From Paracidovorax cattleyae (lineage in GTDB: Bacteria > Pseudomonadota > Gammaproteobacteria > Burkholderiales > Burkholderiaceae_C), in contig NZ_FNJL01000004.1 in the NCBI RefSeq assembly GCF_900104515.1, forward strand, positions 62,001-126,000: 64,000 bases of DNA, read 5' to 3'. Shown here one piece after another: positions 17,058 to 26,021 of the stretch. Within the stretch, counting starts at the first letter, position 1, and the number at the start of each line of letters is the position of its first letter. The notes beneath the pieces were generated by a model, which was not told the origin of the DNA, searched no databases, and saw nothing but the letters and a program-made list of their open reading frames with translations. Both the position numbers and the translations under genes were made by a program.

Positions 17058-17519
17058 ATGTCCCTGTCTTCCTCCCTCACCATCGCCCAGATGAACCCCG
17101 ACGGCAGCGTGCCCGTGCCCGAATCGCCGGACGCCGCTGCCAACGCGGCCGTGGAAGCGCTGCGGCGCGAGGAGGAGGCCGAAGCCCTCCTGCAGCGGCT
17201 GGAGTCGCTGCAGGAGGTGCTGGACAAGCCGCTCAGCGAGATCCTGGCCGAACGCGACCGGTTCAAGGAAACGGCCGCGGCCTGGGATGCCTTCGCCGCG
17301 ATGTGGGTGCTGTCGCAGCGCGCGATGCGCAGCGTGGCCATGGAACTCGCCGCGCAGCAGGGCGTGCCCCAGGAAGAGGTGGTGGCCCGGGCGCTGGCCT
17401 TCGCGAACCGGGTGCTCAATACCGAGGACGAGGACCTGGGCGGCTCCATCGCCCCGGCGCAGATGGCGCACATCGCGCGGCACCGCGCCTTCCTGCGCAA
17501 GCAGTTCCGCCAGGGCTGA
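17058..17519 (+). CDS. Conserved-looking hypothetical cytoplasmic protein
   Basis: 153 residues with no signal peptide or membrane segment. The middle (about 35-75) is strongly charged and heptad-like ([20 protein letters not shown]), suggesting a coiled coil; the rest is mostly helical. Codon use matches neighbours, so it is a real gene. I do not recognise a family. It lies divergent to cca and convergent with the GST gene. Confidence 0.7.
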   Translation: MSLSSSLTIAQMNPDGSVPVPESPDAAANAAVEALRREEEAEALLQRLESLQEVLDKPLSEILAERDRFKETAAAWDAFAAMWVLSQRAMRSVAMELAAQQGVPQEEVVARALAFANRVLNTEDEDLGGSIAPAQMAHIARHRAFLRKQFRQG

Positions 17520-17558
17520 CTCGGGCGGAAACGACCGGGGCTGCTGCGGCCGGGGCGT

Positions 17559-18245
17559 TCAGCGCCCGAGCCGGTAGGGTTCCTCGAAATCCAGGAAGTC
17601 CTGCTCGGCCAGTGCTGCGTCGATCCACGCCTTCACGCCGGGCAGCGAGGCCACATGCTCCACATAGGCGGCGATCGGCTCCGGCACGGGCAGGGCATAG
17701 GTGCGCAGGCGCATGCAGACCGGCGCGAAGAAGGCGTCCGCGATGGTGAAGTGGTTCCCGAAAAGCAGCGGGCCGCCGTGCTCGCGCAGCAGGGCGCCCC
17801 ACATTTCCACCAGGCGTTGCACGTCGGCGCGCACGCCGGGCCGGTCACGCCAGAGCAGGGCACCCGTCTCCGGCAGATGGGCCTCGATGTTCATGGGGCA
17901 GGCGCTGCGCAGCGCGCCGAAGCCGCTGTGCATCTCGGCGGCCACGCTGCGCGCCTGCGCACGGGCCGCCGCGTCCTGCGGCCACAGGTGCCTGTCGGGA
18001 TGGCGTTCCGCGACGTATTCGGCGATGGCCAGCGTGTCCCACACGGTGATGCCGCCATCGACGAGCACGGGCACCTTGCCGGTGGGGCTCACGTCCTGCA
18101 GGGCCTGCTTGAAGCGCGAGCCGGGCTCGAAGCTGTCGAAGCGCACAGCCACTTCCTCGAAGGGAATCCCGGCCTCGCGCAGCAGCACCCAGGGGCGCAT
18201 GGACCAGGAGGAGTAGTTCTTGTTGCCGATGTAGAGCTGGAGCAT
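17559..18245 (-). CDS. Glutathione S-transferase family protein
   Basis: 228 residues from the ATG at 18245; the frame reaches 18374 but the family starts at [19 protein letters not shown]. The thioredoxin-like N-domain contains the NYSSWS glutathione-activating region and the cis-Pro segment GKVPVLVDG with the following [15 protein letters not shown]; an all-helical C-domain follows. It probably conjugates or isomerises small electrophiles using glutathione. It resembles the maleylacetoacetate-isomerase-like subgroup but the true substrate is unknown. Confidence 0.88.
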   Translation of the reverse strand: MLQLYIGNKNYSSWSMRPWVLLREAGIPFEEVAVRFDSFEPGSRFKQALQDVSPTGKVPVLVDGGITVWDTLAIAEYVAERHPDRHLWPQDAAARAQARSVAAEMHSGFGALRSACPMNIEAHLPETGALLWRDRPGVRADVQRLVEMWGALLREHGGPLLFGNHFTIADAFFAPVCMRLRTYALPVPEPIAAYVEHVASLPGVKAWIDAALAEQDFLDFEEPYRLGR

Positions 18246-18333
18246 GGACCGCACTCGCAGGAGTGGAAAGGGAAGGCCGATGCTAGGGCCATGCGCCGCG
18301 CCTGCCAATGCCGGTTGGCCCGCCGATTGATAC

Positions 18334-20184
18334 GTGCCGTGCATCAATGCACTGCTGCGCGGCCTGCGGCACAATCCGCCCCTGCTTTTTCAGCGATCCG
18401 TGCCGGTCTTCCCGTTCTCCCGCCTGCTGCTCTTGCGTGCCGCCCTGGCCTGGCTCTGCCTCGCGCTGGTGCATCCGGCCGCGCGTGCCGCTACTGTCGA
18501 GCCGGCATCGCTCGCTGCGCGCGAGGGCGGAGTCTCGCTCGTGCCCCACATGGAGGTGCTGGAAGACCCGGGCCGCCGCCTCGGCATCGGCGACATCCTC
18601 TCGCCCGGGAACGCGGCGCGCTTCGTCCATCCCGACGATCCTCTGCGGGGGGCCGAATCCGACCGGGTGCTCTGGTTCCGCGTGCAGCTGCGCCTGGCCG
18701 ATCCGGCGGATGCGCAGCGCGAATGGCTGCTGGTCGTGCCCACCATTTCCACCCACGAACTGCGCTTCTACGGGCCCTGCGGCCCGGATGGCCGCGCACT
18801 GGCGCCGCCGGTGGTGACGGGCATGCGCCATCCATGGGCCACGCGGCCGGCAGGATCGGAGCAGATGGCCTGGCGCTTCCGCCTGCCGGACGCGCAGACC
18901 TATACGGCCTATTTCCGGGTGGAGTCGACCTTCGCGCGCTTCTACGCGGTCACGGCCTGGGACCTGGCCGACTACCTGCAGTCCACCCAGGACAAGCGCA
19001 TGTTCGACGGCGCCTGCTATGGCCTGCTGCTGGGGCTGCTGGCCTTCAGCCTCGCGATGCTGCTGGTGTTCCGCGAGGGCATCTATGCCTGGTACTCGCT
19101 CTCGTGCGCCTGCGCTTTGCTGGCGCTCGCCAGCCTGAACGGGCACACGCTGCGCTACCCGTTTGCCCACTCGCCGGCGGCGGCGGGTCTGTTCTACACC
19201 CTCGCTCCGCCGCTGTGGGCGATGTCCAAGCTGCTGTTCGGGCGCAGCCTGCTGCGCCTCTCGCACTATGCGCCGCGCATCGACCGCCTGGTGCTCGCCC
19301 TGGTCGCGGTGCTGGGTGCGGCCACCGTGTACGGGCTTTTCGGCCCCCATCCGCTCTGGCTGTTCCGGGCCGTGCAGGCGTCGGTGATGGTGTCCACCAC
19401 GGTGCTGGCCGCCGGCGCGCTGATCGCGGTGCGCCGGCGCTACTGGCCCGCCGTGCTCTACAGCGCTGGCGTGCTCCTGCTGTTGCTGGGTATCTGCGCG
19501 ATCATCGTCGCGAGCTGGGGCTGGCTGGCATGGACGCCGGGCCAGATGGACCTGACGCAGGCCGCGCTTGTGGCGGAAGCCGTCATCTTCGCCGCCGCCA
19601 TGGCGTCGCGCCTGCGCCTGCTCCGCATGTCCGAGCAGGCCCTCGGCCGGCGCACCCGCGAACTGGTGGAGGTGCTGGGCACGGACGCCCTCACGGGCGC
19701 GGCCAACCGTGCGGGGCTGGCGCGCCGTGCCGAAGCGGCGCTGGAGGCCGGTGAGCCGTTCACGCTCATGCTGCTCGACCTGGACGGCTTCAAGGCCGTG
19801 AACGACACCCACGGCCACGCTGCAGGCGATGCCGTGCTGGTGGCCCTGGTGCAGCGCCTGCGGGCCCTGCTGCGCGACGGCGATCTGGTCGCGCGCCTGG
19901 GCGGCGACGAATTCGCGGTGCTGCTGGCCGGCGCGCCGCCGCGCACCGCCCTCGCGGACAAGGCCCGCGCCATGGCCAACGCCGTGGTCTCACCCCTCGG
20001 CTTCGAGGGCCGGAACCTGGCCGTGGGCCTCAGCGTGGGCATCGCCCGCCATCCCGGCGACGGCCGGACGCTGGAATCCCTGCTGCGCGCTGCCGATGCC
20101 GCCATGTACGCCAGCAAGCGCCGCGGCCCGCAGGAAGGGGCGGACTGCTTCGCCTTTGCGAGCGACCTGGCTACGGTGACATGA
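18334..20184 (+). CDS. Membrane diguanylate cyclase with 7TMR-DISM sensor
   Basis: 616 residues from the ATG at 18334; a GTG at 18400 just before the hydrophobic signal is an alternative start and neither has a clear ribosome-binding site. Order: signal peptide (about 25-52), periplasmic 7TMR-DISMED2-like beta domain (about 55-215), seven transmembrane helices (about 225-430), short linker, GGDEF domain. The active-site text RLGGDEFAVLL sits near residue 521-531 and the metal Asp region LLDLDGFKAVND upstream, both intact, so it should make cyclic di-GMP. I do not see an RxxD inhibitory site. No effector or operon partner is adjacent. Confidence 0.9.
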   Translation: MPCINALLRGLRHNPPLLFQRSVPVFPFSRLLLLRAALAWLCLALVHPAARAATVEPASLAAREGGVSLVPHMEVLEDPGRRLGIGDILSPGNAARFVHPDDPLRGAESDRVLWFRVQLRLADPADAQREWLLVVPTISTHELRFYGPCGPDGRALAPPVVTGMRHPWATRPAGSEQMAWRFRLPDAQTYTAYFRVESTFARFYAVTAWDLADYLQSTQDKRMFDGACYGLLLGLLAFSLAMLLVFREGIYAWYSLSCACALLALASLNGHTLRYPFAHSPAAAGLFYTLAPPLWAMSKLLFGRSLLRLSHYAPRIDRLVLALVAVLGAATVYGLFGPHPLWLFRAVQASVMVSTTVLAAGALIAVRRRYWPAVLYSAGVLLLLLGICAIIVASWGWLAWTPGQMDLTQAALVAEAVIFAAAMASRLRLLRMSEQALGRRTRELVEVLGTDALTGAANRAGLARRAEAALEAGEPFTLMLLDLDGFKAVNDTHGHAAGDAVLVALVQRLRALLRDGDLVARLGGDEFAVLLAGAPPRTALADKARAMANAVVSPLGFEGRNLAVGLSVGIARHPGDGRTLESLLRAADAAMYASKRRGPQEGADCFAFASDLATVT

Positions 20185-20321
20185 CAGTCACTGCCCGACC
20201 TTCAGTGCGTTGGCATGAGGATAGCTTCGGGCGGAGGTTGCCCGGCGTGCGGCCCTGGAGCCTGCACGGCCTCAACCATCAGACGGCCGCGGAGCAGGCC
20301 ACGCCAGCGGACGCCGCGGAA

Positions 20322-20385
20322 CCGGCTTCGCCGGGCCGCTGGCGTCGTCCCCCTGGGGGAAGGCGCCGAAGGCGACTCAGGGGGG
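20322..20385. repeat. GC-rich double-hairpin intergenic element (REP-like)
   Basis: Between the cyclase stop and the cyclo-ligase stop lie two stem-loops: CCGGC-TTC-GCCGG at 20322-20334 and CCCCCTG (20349-20355) paired with CAGGGGG (20378-20384). From general experience, strings of this shape (cgtcgtccccctggggg...ctcagggggg) recur downstream of genes in Acidovorax, Delftia and relatives. It probably serves as a bidirectional terminator or mRNA-stabilising element between convergent genes. Only one copy is seen in this window. Confidence 0.45.
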
Positions 20386-20390
20386 AAATC

Positions 20391-20966
20391 CTATTTCAGT
20401 GGCCAGACGACTCCGTTGTCATTGAGGATGGCATCGAGCGGCAGGTCATGCGGCTCGGGCTCGAAATCCTCCAGGAATCCGTGGGTGAACCCCAGGCCCA
20501 CGGTGGTGGGCAGGGGGTAGAGCGTGGCCAGGGTTCGGTCATAGAAGCCGCCGCCGTACCCCAGGCGGTAGCCGCCGGGGCCGTAGCCCACGCAGGGCAC
20601 GAACAGGAGGGTGGGCACGATGATCTCGGTGTCCTTGGGCTTCGGGATACCGTAGGCATCCTCTTCCATAGGGCAGCCGGGATACCATGCGTGGAAGGTG
20701 AGGGTCTTGTGTTCCTTGTTCACCACCGGCAGGCCGATGCGGCGGCGCTGCGGTTCGTCCAGCAGTTCGCCGTCCTCCTTCCAGCGGTGCAGCGCCGGCA
20801 GGGGGTCGAACTCGCCCTTGATGGGCCAGTAGGCGCCGATGACGGTGTCCTGCCGGTCCACCAGCCAGATGCGCATCACGCGCTGCAAAAGGTCCGCGCG
20901 CTGTAGGCGGTCCGGCAGGTTCAGGCGTTCCTCGATCAATGCGCGTCGCAGGGCTGCTTTGTCCAT
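20391..20966 (-). CDS. 5-formyltetrahydrofolate cyclo-ligase
   Basis: 191 residues from the ATG at 20966 (a GTG one codon earlier is possible). It converts 5-formyl-THF to 5,10-methenyl-THF with ATP. The family signature GGYRLGYGGGFYDR is near the C-terminal third. The sequence begins with the expected Lys/Arg-rich DKAALRRALIEERLNL helix. It is divergent from slt with starts only 14 bases apart, so the two promoters must overlap the neighbouring coding regions. I looked for a 6S RNA next to it, as in E. coli ygfA, and saw no room for one. Confidence 0.92.
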   Translation of the reverse strand: MDKAALRRALIEERLNLPDRLQRADLLQRVMRIWLVDRQDTVIGAYWPIKGEFDPLPALHRWKEDGELLDEPQRRRIGLPVVNKEHKTLTFHAWYPGCPMEEDAYGIPKPKDTEIIVPTLLFVPCVGYGPGGYRLGYGGGFYDRTLATLYPLPTTVGLGFTHGFLEDFEPEPHDLPLDAILNDNGVVWPLK

Positions 20967-20980
20967 CACATAATTCCCTA

Positions 20981-22963
20981 ATGCAATTGCTCACGATTCT
21001 GACACCGCTCCTGGCCGCCGCGGCCTTTGCCACTGCCGCGGTGCCTGCCCAGGCCCAAAACCGGGGCGACGACGCGCTGTTACAAATGCAGCAGGCCTAC
21101 CGCAAGGGCGACCGCGCGCGGCTCACGCAGCTGCTGCCCGACCTGCGCGGGCATGTGCTGGAACCGTGGGGAGCGTACTGGGAACTGCGCGCCCGCCTCG
21201 ACCAGGCCACGTCCCAGGAAGTGGCAGGTTTCCTGCAGCGCTTTGCCGGCACCTACCAGGAGGACCGGCTGCGCAACGACTGGCTGCTGCTCGTCGGCCA
21301 GCGGCGCGACTGGGTGCAGTTCAGCGAACTGCACGCCCTCTACCGGATGAACGACGACCGCGAGGTGCGCTGCTACGCCCTGCTGGTGGAACAGATCAAG
21401 GGCTCCGCTGCGGCCGCTGCGGCCGACGAGGTGCTGCGCAACTGGTATGCGCTGCGCGAGGCCGACGACGGCTGCACGCATGCGGCGGCCGAGTTCTACT
21501 CCGACAAGCGCATTGCGGCCCTGGACGTATGGCGCAAGGCACGGCTGGCTGCCGAGGCCAACCGGGCGCGCGCCACGCGCAACGCGGTGGAGATCGTCGC
21601 GCCCGAGGCGCTGCCCCTGCTGCGCGAGGTGTTCGATGCCCCCGCCAAGTTCCTCGCGAGCCGTGCCACGGCACCCGGCCGCATGCGGCAGGAACTGGTG
21701 GTGCTGTCCCTTGTCAAGATGGCGATGTCGGACCCCGGCACTGCGGCCCGGCTGCTGGACTCCAAATGGGGACCGCTGCTCAGCCCGGAGGAGCGCAACT
21801 GGGTCTGGGGCGTGATCGGCAAGCAGTCCGCCGTGGCGCTCTCGCCGGATGCGCTGGGCTATTTCGGCAATGTCTCCAGGGAGGCCGACCTGACCGACGA
21901 CATGCTCGGCTGGAAGGTGCGGGCCGCCCTGCGGGCAGGCCAGTGGAAGCAGGTGGCCCGCGCCATCGACGCGATGAGCCCGGCCGGGCGGCAGGATCCC
22001 GCCTGGACCTACTGGCGCGCGCGCGCCTGGCTGTCCAACCGCCCAGGCGACGAGGACCGCGCGAAGGCGCGCGAACTGCTCGAGCGCATCGCGGGCCCCG
22101 GCGGCTTCTATGAGCAACTGGCGCTGGAAGAGCTCGGCCAGCGCGTGGTCCCGCCCGCGCCGCCGCTGCCGCCCACGCCCGAGGAAAAGGCCGCTGCGCG
22201 CGCGAACCCCGGCTTCGTGCGCAGCCTCTACGCCATCGGCCTGGGGCTGCGGCACGAGGGCGTGCGCGAGTGGAACTACACCACCAACCTGCACTCGCCG
22301 GGCGGCATGGGCGACCGCGAGCTGCTCGCTGCCGCCGACCTCGCCTGCCAGCGCGAGATCTGGGATCGCTGCATCAACACCAGCGAGCGCACCAGGTCCT
22401 TCACGGACGTGGGCCAGCGCTTCCCGATGCCGTTCCGCAGCACCGTCGTGGCGCGCGCGCAGTCCATCGGGCTCGATCCGGCCTACGTCTATGGCCTCAT
22501 CCGCCAGGAAAGCCGCTTCATCATGGATGCGCGCTCGGGCGTCGGTGCCTCCGGCCTGATGCAGGTCATGCCCGCTACCGCGCGCTGGACGGCCCGCAAG
22601 ATCGGCATGGCGGATTTCACGCCCGACCAGATCAACGACCGCGACACCAACATCGCCATCGGCACGGCCTACCTCAAGCTCGCGCTCGACGACTTCGACG
22701 GCTCCATGCCCATGGCCGCGGCTGCCTACAACGCCGGCCCCGGCCGGCCGCGCAACTGGCGCAACGGGCCGGTGCTCGAGGCCGCGATCTGGGCCGAGAA
22801 CATCCCTTTCTCGGAAACGCGCGACTACGTGAAGAAGGTGCTTTCCAACACCACGATGTACGCCGCGATCCTGACGGGCCAGCCCCAGTCGCTCAAGGGC
22901 CGGCTCGGCAACGTGGGCCCGCGCGACGCCGCCACGCCGGACCCGAGCCGCGAGCTGCCCTGA
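20981..22963 (+). CDS. slt: Soluble lytic murein transglycosylase
   Basis: 660 residues from the ATG at 20981. An N-terminal signal peptide (about 1-27, ending PAQAQ) sends it to the periplasm. A long helical superhelix domain follows, then the C-terminal lysozyme-like domain with catalytic E510 in RQESRF and the GASGLMQVMPATA and AAYNAGPGR motifs of family 1 transglycosylases. It cleaves peptidoglycan glycan strands to 1,6-anhydro ends. Length and order agree with Slt70. Confidence 0.95.
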   Translation: MQLLTILTPLLAAAAFATAAVPAQAQNRGDDALLQMQQAYRKGDRARLTQLLPDLRGHVLEPWGAYWELRARLDQATSQEVAGFLQRFAGTYQEDRLRNDWLLLVGQRRDWVQFSELHALYRMNDDREVRCYALLVEQIKGSAAAAAADEVLRNWYALREADDGCTHAAAEFYSDKRIAALDVWRKARLAAEANRARATRNAVEIVAPEALPLLREVFDAPAKFLASRATAPGRMRQELVVLSLVKMAMSDPGTAARLLDSKWGPLLSPEERNWVWGVIGKQSAVALSPDALGYFGNVSREADLTDDMLGWKVRAALRAGQWKQVARAIDAMSPAGRQDPAWTYWRARAWLSNRPGDEDRAKARELLERIAGPGGFYEQLALEELGQRVVPPAPPLPPTPEEKAAARANPGFVRSLYAIGLGLRHEGVREWNYTTNLHSPGGMGDRELLAAADLACQREIWDRCINTSERTRSFTDVGQRFPMPFRSTVVARAQSIGLDPAYVYGLIRQESRFIMDARSGVGASGLMQVMPATARWTARKIGMADFTPDQINDRDTNIAIGTAYLKLALDDFDGSMPMAAAAYNAGPGRPRNWRNGPVLEAAIWAENIPFSETRDYVKKVLSNTTMYAAILTGQPQSLKGRLGNVGPRDAATPDPSRELP

Positions 22964-22967
22964 GCAC

Positions 22968-22988
22968 GGAGGGCAGCGCCAGCCCTCC
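22968..22988. terminator. Perfect 7-bp hairpin between convergent slt and MBL genes
   Basis: GGAGGGC (22968-22974), a seven-base loop, and GCCCTCC (22982-22988). There is no T-run, so intrinsic termination is uncertain, but its position between two convergent stops suggests a bidirectional terminator. Confidence 0.4.
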
Positions 22989-23002
22989 CGCCGCGGCTCC
23001 CT

Positions 23003-23956
23003 TCAGGCGTTGTGCAGCGTCTCCTCGTCCAGCCGGGCGGCCCCGCTGCGCACCAGTTCGTGCACCAGTGCCTCCTGCCACGCAGTGCGCGGCTGGTCCG
23101 CGAAATGGCCGGCATGGAGCAGGCCGAAATACGGGGTGGCACCAGCCCAGGCGTGCAGCCGGGCAAGCGGCACGCTCTGCCATTCGAGCAGCTTGTACTT
23201 GAGCAGCACCTTCGCGGCGTAGAGCGCATGGCGGGCCGGATCGCGCACGAAGCCGTCGAGACGGCGCCGGGCGGCATCGAGCGCAGGTCCCACGTCCGTG
23301 AACACGGGGCCGTGGCCGGGCACGACGGTACGCGGAGCCAGCCCGGCAATCAGGTCCAGGGTGGCCGCGACATCCGCGAAGGCATGCTCGCCTTCCAGTT
23401 CGGGGAAGACCACGCCGAATCCGTTCTGCCAGAGTGCATCGGCCGAGAGCAGCACCCGGTGCCGGGGCTCGAACAGCACCACCGAATGGGTATCGTGCCC
23501 GGGCGCGGCATGGATCTGCCAGTCGTGCGCACCCAGGCGCACCGTGCCTCCGGGCTCCAGCAGCCCGTCCATGCGGAAGGGCGGGCAGTCCTGCCCCGTG
23601 GGGGTATAGCTCAGGGCCTGTGGATCCCAGTCGCGCACGTGCGCGGCCTGCCCGGGTGGCACCAGCGTGCGCGCACCGGGCCAGGCCTGCTGCAGCGCTG
23701 CGTTGCCACCGCAATGGTCGCTGTGCAGGTGGGTGTTGGCAATGAGCGCGAGAGGCCGGCCCCCCAGGGTGGCCGCCACCAGGGACACCGTCTGGCCGGC
23801 ATGCGCGCAGTAGCCCGTGTCCACCACCGCCGCCGCGTCCTCGCCCACGCAGACGATGTTGTTGGCCGAAAGCCAGCCGCGTTCGAGCACCATGGTGCCG
23901 GGTGGCAGGAGCGGCGGGGTGGCGCCGGTGGGTGCCTGGGGCGTGGGGATGTGCAT
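23003..23956 (-). CDS. MBL-fold metallo-hydrolase
   Basis: 317 residues from the ATG at 23956, preferred over 23971 because AGAGG lies six bases before it. The binuclear metal motif is NTHLHSDHCGG (HxHxDH), with further ligands in APGHDTHS and VPGHGPVF. The C-terminal part (about 215-317) is a helical winged-helix-like extension similar to the lactonase-beta/RNase-Z-like hydrolases. A hydrolase of thioesters or lactones is likely; a defined substrate cannot be assigned. Convergent with slt. Confidence 0.85.
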   Translation of the reverse strand: MHIPTPQAPTGATPPLLPPGTMVLERGWLSANNIVCVGEDAAAVVDTGYCAHAGQTVSLVAATLGGRPLALIANTHLHSDHCGGNAALQQAWPGARTLVPPGQAAHVRDWDPQALSYTPTGQDCPPFRMDGLLEPGGTVRLGAHDWQIHAAPGHDTHSVVLFEPRHRVLLSADALWQNGFGVVFPELEGEHAFADVAATLDLIAGLAPRTVVPGHGPVFTDVGPALDAARRRLDGFVRDPARHALYAAKVLLKYKLLEWQSVPLARLHAWAGATPYFGLLHAGHFADQPRTAWQEALVHELVRSGAARLDEETLHNA

Positions 23957-24119
23957 GCGGGGCCTCTGCATGAAAGTATGGCACCGGCCCCTGCCGTTCA
24001 TCCATCCGGCGCAACCCTTCGCGCCGCCACGGCGCAGGCCGTCGCTCCGCGGTGGCCCGGGCGGCCCGGAGGCCCGACAGTGCCCCATCGCACCACTGCG
24101 CCGCTGCCGAGGAATCCCC

Positions 24120-24644
24120 ATGACCTTCATCGTCCACATGCTCCAGGCGACGCCTGCCTGGGTCTTCGCGCTGCTGGCCGCCCTGGCCGCGCTGGGCGGG
24201 CGCCAGCTGCGCCCGTCCCGCAGGACCGTCGGGCGGGCCCTGCTGCTGCCGGCGGCCATGGCAGCGTTCTCGCTGTACGGCATGGTGGCGGCGCGCCACG
24301 CGCAGCCGGCCGCCTGGGCCGCCTGGGGCCTGGCGGCCCTGGCAGCGGCGGCCTTCGTGGCGTCGCGTCCGGCACCGGCGGGCACGCGCTTCGATCCCGT
24401 GGACGCGGTCTTCCACCTGCCCGGCAGCGTGCGCCCGCTCCTGCTGATGCTCGGCATCTTCTGCACCAAGTACACCGTGGTCGTCGGGCTCGCCCTGCAG
24501 CCGGCGCTGGCGGGCGACCCGGTGTTCGCCGGAGCCACCAGCCTGCTCTACGGCATCTTCGCCGGGGCCAGCGCGGGACGGGCACTGCGCCTGCTGGGCC
24601 TGTGGTGGCCCGCACGCGGCGCGATGCCGCTGGGACGCACCTGA
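24120..24644 (+). CDS. Small integral membrane protein (DUF6622-like)
   Basis: 174 residues from the ATG at 24120, preceded by GAGGA six bases upstream. Five to six hydrophobic helices are visible (about 8-24, 40-55, 62-80, 100-120, 122-150). The short segment MLGIFCTKYTVVV is the most characteristic text and matches what I recall of the DUF6622 family, which has no known function. It is divergent from the MBL gene and convergent with rbsD. Confidence 0.7.
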   Translation: MTFIVHMLQATPAWVFALLAALAALGGRQLRPSRRTVGRALLLPAAMAAFSLYGMVAARHAQPAAWAAWGLAALAAAAFVASRPAPAGTRFDPVDAVFHLPGSVRPLLLMLGIFCTKYTVVVGLALQPALAGDPVFAGATSLLYGIFAGASAGRALRLLGLWWPARGAMPLGRT

Positions 24645-24651
24645 AGTCCGG

Positions 24652-25044
24652 TCAGAACGTCACGCCCGCGCAGAGGATGACGTTGGCGTAGGGCGTGCAT
24701 TCGCCCGTCCGCACCACGGCGCGGGCATCGCGCGTCAGGCGCTTGAATTCCTCGTGGGACAGGGTCTGCGGGGCCATGGGCAGCGCGCCGGCCCAGCCGG
24801 GCAGGGCTCCGCCCGCGCGCTCCACCGCCTCGGTGGCAACGAGGGCGCGCTCCACCTGCATTTCGGAGAGCACGGCGGCCAGCACGTCGGCCACCGAGGG
24901 CAGCCCCGGGGTCACGGCCAGGTCGATGCGCAGGGGACTGGGCGGAATCGGCAGGCCGGCATCGCCGATCACGATCATGTCGCCATGGCCCAGGGCGGCG
25001 ATGGCGCGGGAGAGGTCGGCGTGCAGCAGGGCGGTGCGCTTCAT
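24652..25044 (-). CDS. rbsD: D-ribose pyranase
   Basis: 130 residues from the ATG at 25044, which overlaps the rbsK stop. Interconverts beta-pyranose and beta-furanose forms of ribose so that ribokinase can act. Family text: [24 protein letters not shown] near the start (catalytic His region) and the C-terminal [16 protein letters not shown] with the substrate-binding Tyr-Ala-Asn. Last gene of the ribose operon. Confidence 0.95.
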   Translation of the reverse strand: MKRTALLHADLSRAIAALGHGDMIVIGDAGLPIPPSPLRIDLAVTPGLPSVADVLAAVLSEMQVERALVATEAVERAGGALPGWAGALPMAPQTLSHEEFKRLTRDARAVVRTGECTPYANVILCAGVTF

Positions 25045-26021
25045 GCGATGCGGCTCCATTCAGGGGGGAGGGGGGAAGCGGCCACTTCGGCGCGCGTGGG
25101 AATCGATGGCTGCGCGCCCGGACGGGTCACGCACAGCGCCGCGGCGCGGACGCCGGTCTGCACGGCCAGGTCGAGCGATTCGCCGCGCGCCAGGGCCACG
25201 GTCAGGGCGCCCAGGAAGGTATCGCCGGCGGCCGTGGTGTCCACCGCGTCCACGCGCAGGCCCAGGTGGTGCCGGCAGCCGCTGCCGTCGCAGGCCACGG
25301 CGCCGGCAGCGCCCAGCGTCACCACCACCTGCCGGGGGCCCCGGGCACGCAGCAGGCGCGCCGCATGGGCCGCGTCGTCGGGTGTCTCCACGTCGCAGTC
25401 GGCGAACAGCGCGGCTTCCACCTCATTGGCCACCAGGGTGTCCACCAGCGGCCACATGGCGTCGGGAACGGGCTGCATGGGCGAAGGGTTGAGCACCACG
25501 GGGCAGCCCCGCTGGCGTGCCTGCCTGGCGGCGGCCATCACCTGCGGCATCGGCACCTCGAACTGCAGCAGCAGGCTGCTCGCCCCCTGCAGCGCCGCGT
25601 CCAGTGCCTGTGCGTCGATCCCGAAGCGGGCGTTCGCCCCGCCGACGACGACGATCCGGTTCTGCGCGGTGGATTCCACCGTGATGCAGGCGATGCCCGT
25701 GGGGGCCTCCGGATCGGTCTGCACGCCGGTGTGGTCGATGGCGTCGGTGTCCAGCGCCGCACGCAGCGCCGCGCCATGCGCATCGTGCCCGACGCGGCCC
25801 AGCAGATGCACGTTCGCACCCTGGCGTGCGCAGGCCACGGCCTGGTTGCCGCCCTTGCCGCCCGGGATGTGGTGCAGTGAATCGGCCATCACGGTCTCAC
25901 CCGCCCCGGGAGCCCGGGGAACGCGCAGGACGATGTCCATGTTGAGGCTGCCCACCACCGCGATGCGCGGTGCGGCGGAACGGGAAAGCATCTCCGGAGC
26001 GGAGCGGGAAGAGGCGGTCAT
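25041..26021 (-). CDS. rbsK: Ribokinase
   Basis: 326 residues from the ATG at 26021, overlapping the rbsR stop by four bases. PfkB-family kinase that phosphorylates D-ribose at O5. Seen: [20 protein letters not shown] and [18 protein letters not shown] near the N terminus, and the catalytic [14 protein letters not shown] near the C terminus with the Asp base and anion hole. The N terminus carries about 18 extra Ser/Ala residues before the fold. Coupled to rbsR upstream and rbsD downstream. Confidence 0.95.
   Translation of the reverse strand: MTASSRSAPEMLSRSAAPRIAVVGSLNMDIVLRVPRAPGAGETVMADSLHHIPGGKGGNQAVACARQGANVHLLGRVGHDAHGAALRAALDTDAIDHTGVQTDPEAPTGIACITVESTAQNRIVVVGGANARFGIDAQALDAALQGASSLLLQFEVPMPQVMAAARQARQRGCPVVLNPSPMQPVPDAMWPLVDTLVANEVEAALFADCDVETPDDAAHAARLLRARGPRQVVVTLGAAGAVACDGSGCRHHLGLRVDAVDTTAAGDTFLGALTVALARGESLDLAVQTGVRAAALCVTRPGAQPSIPTRAEVAASPLPPEWSRIA

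Noticed and set aside
16064-17749. 561-codon plus-strand frame opposite cca
   Set aside because: Antisense shadow of cca; no conserved motifs.
20185-20980. 6S RNA gene near the 5-formyl-THF cyclo-ligase, as beside E. coli ygfA
   Set aside because: The upstream gap is 14 bases and the downstream gap holds only the double hairpin.
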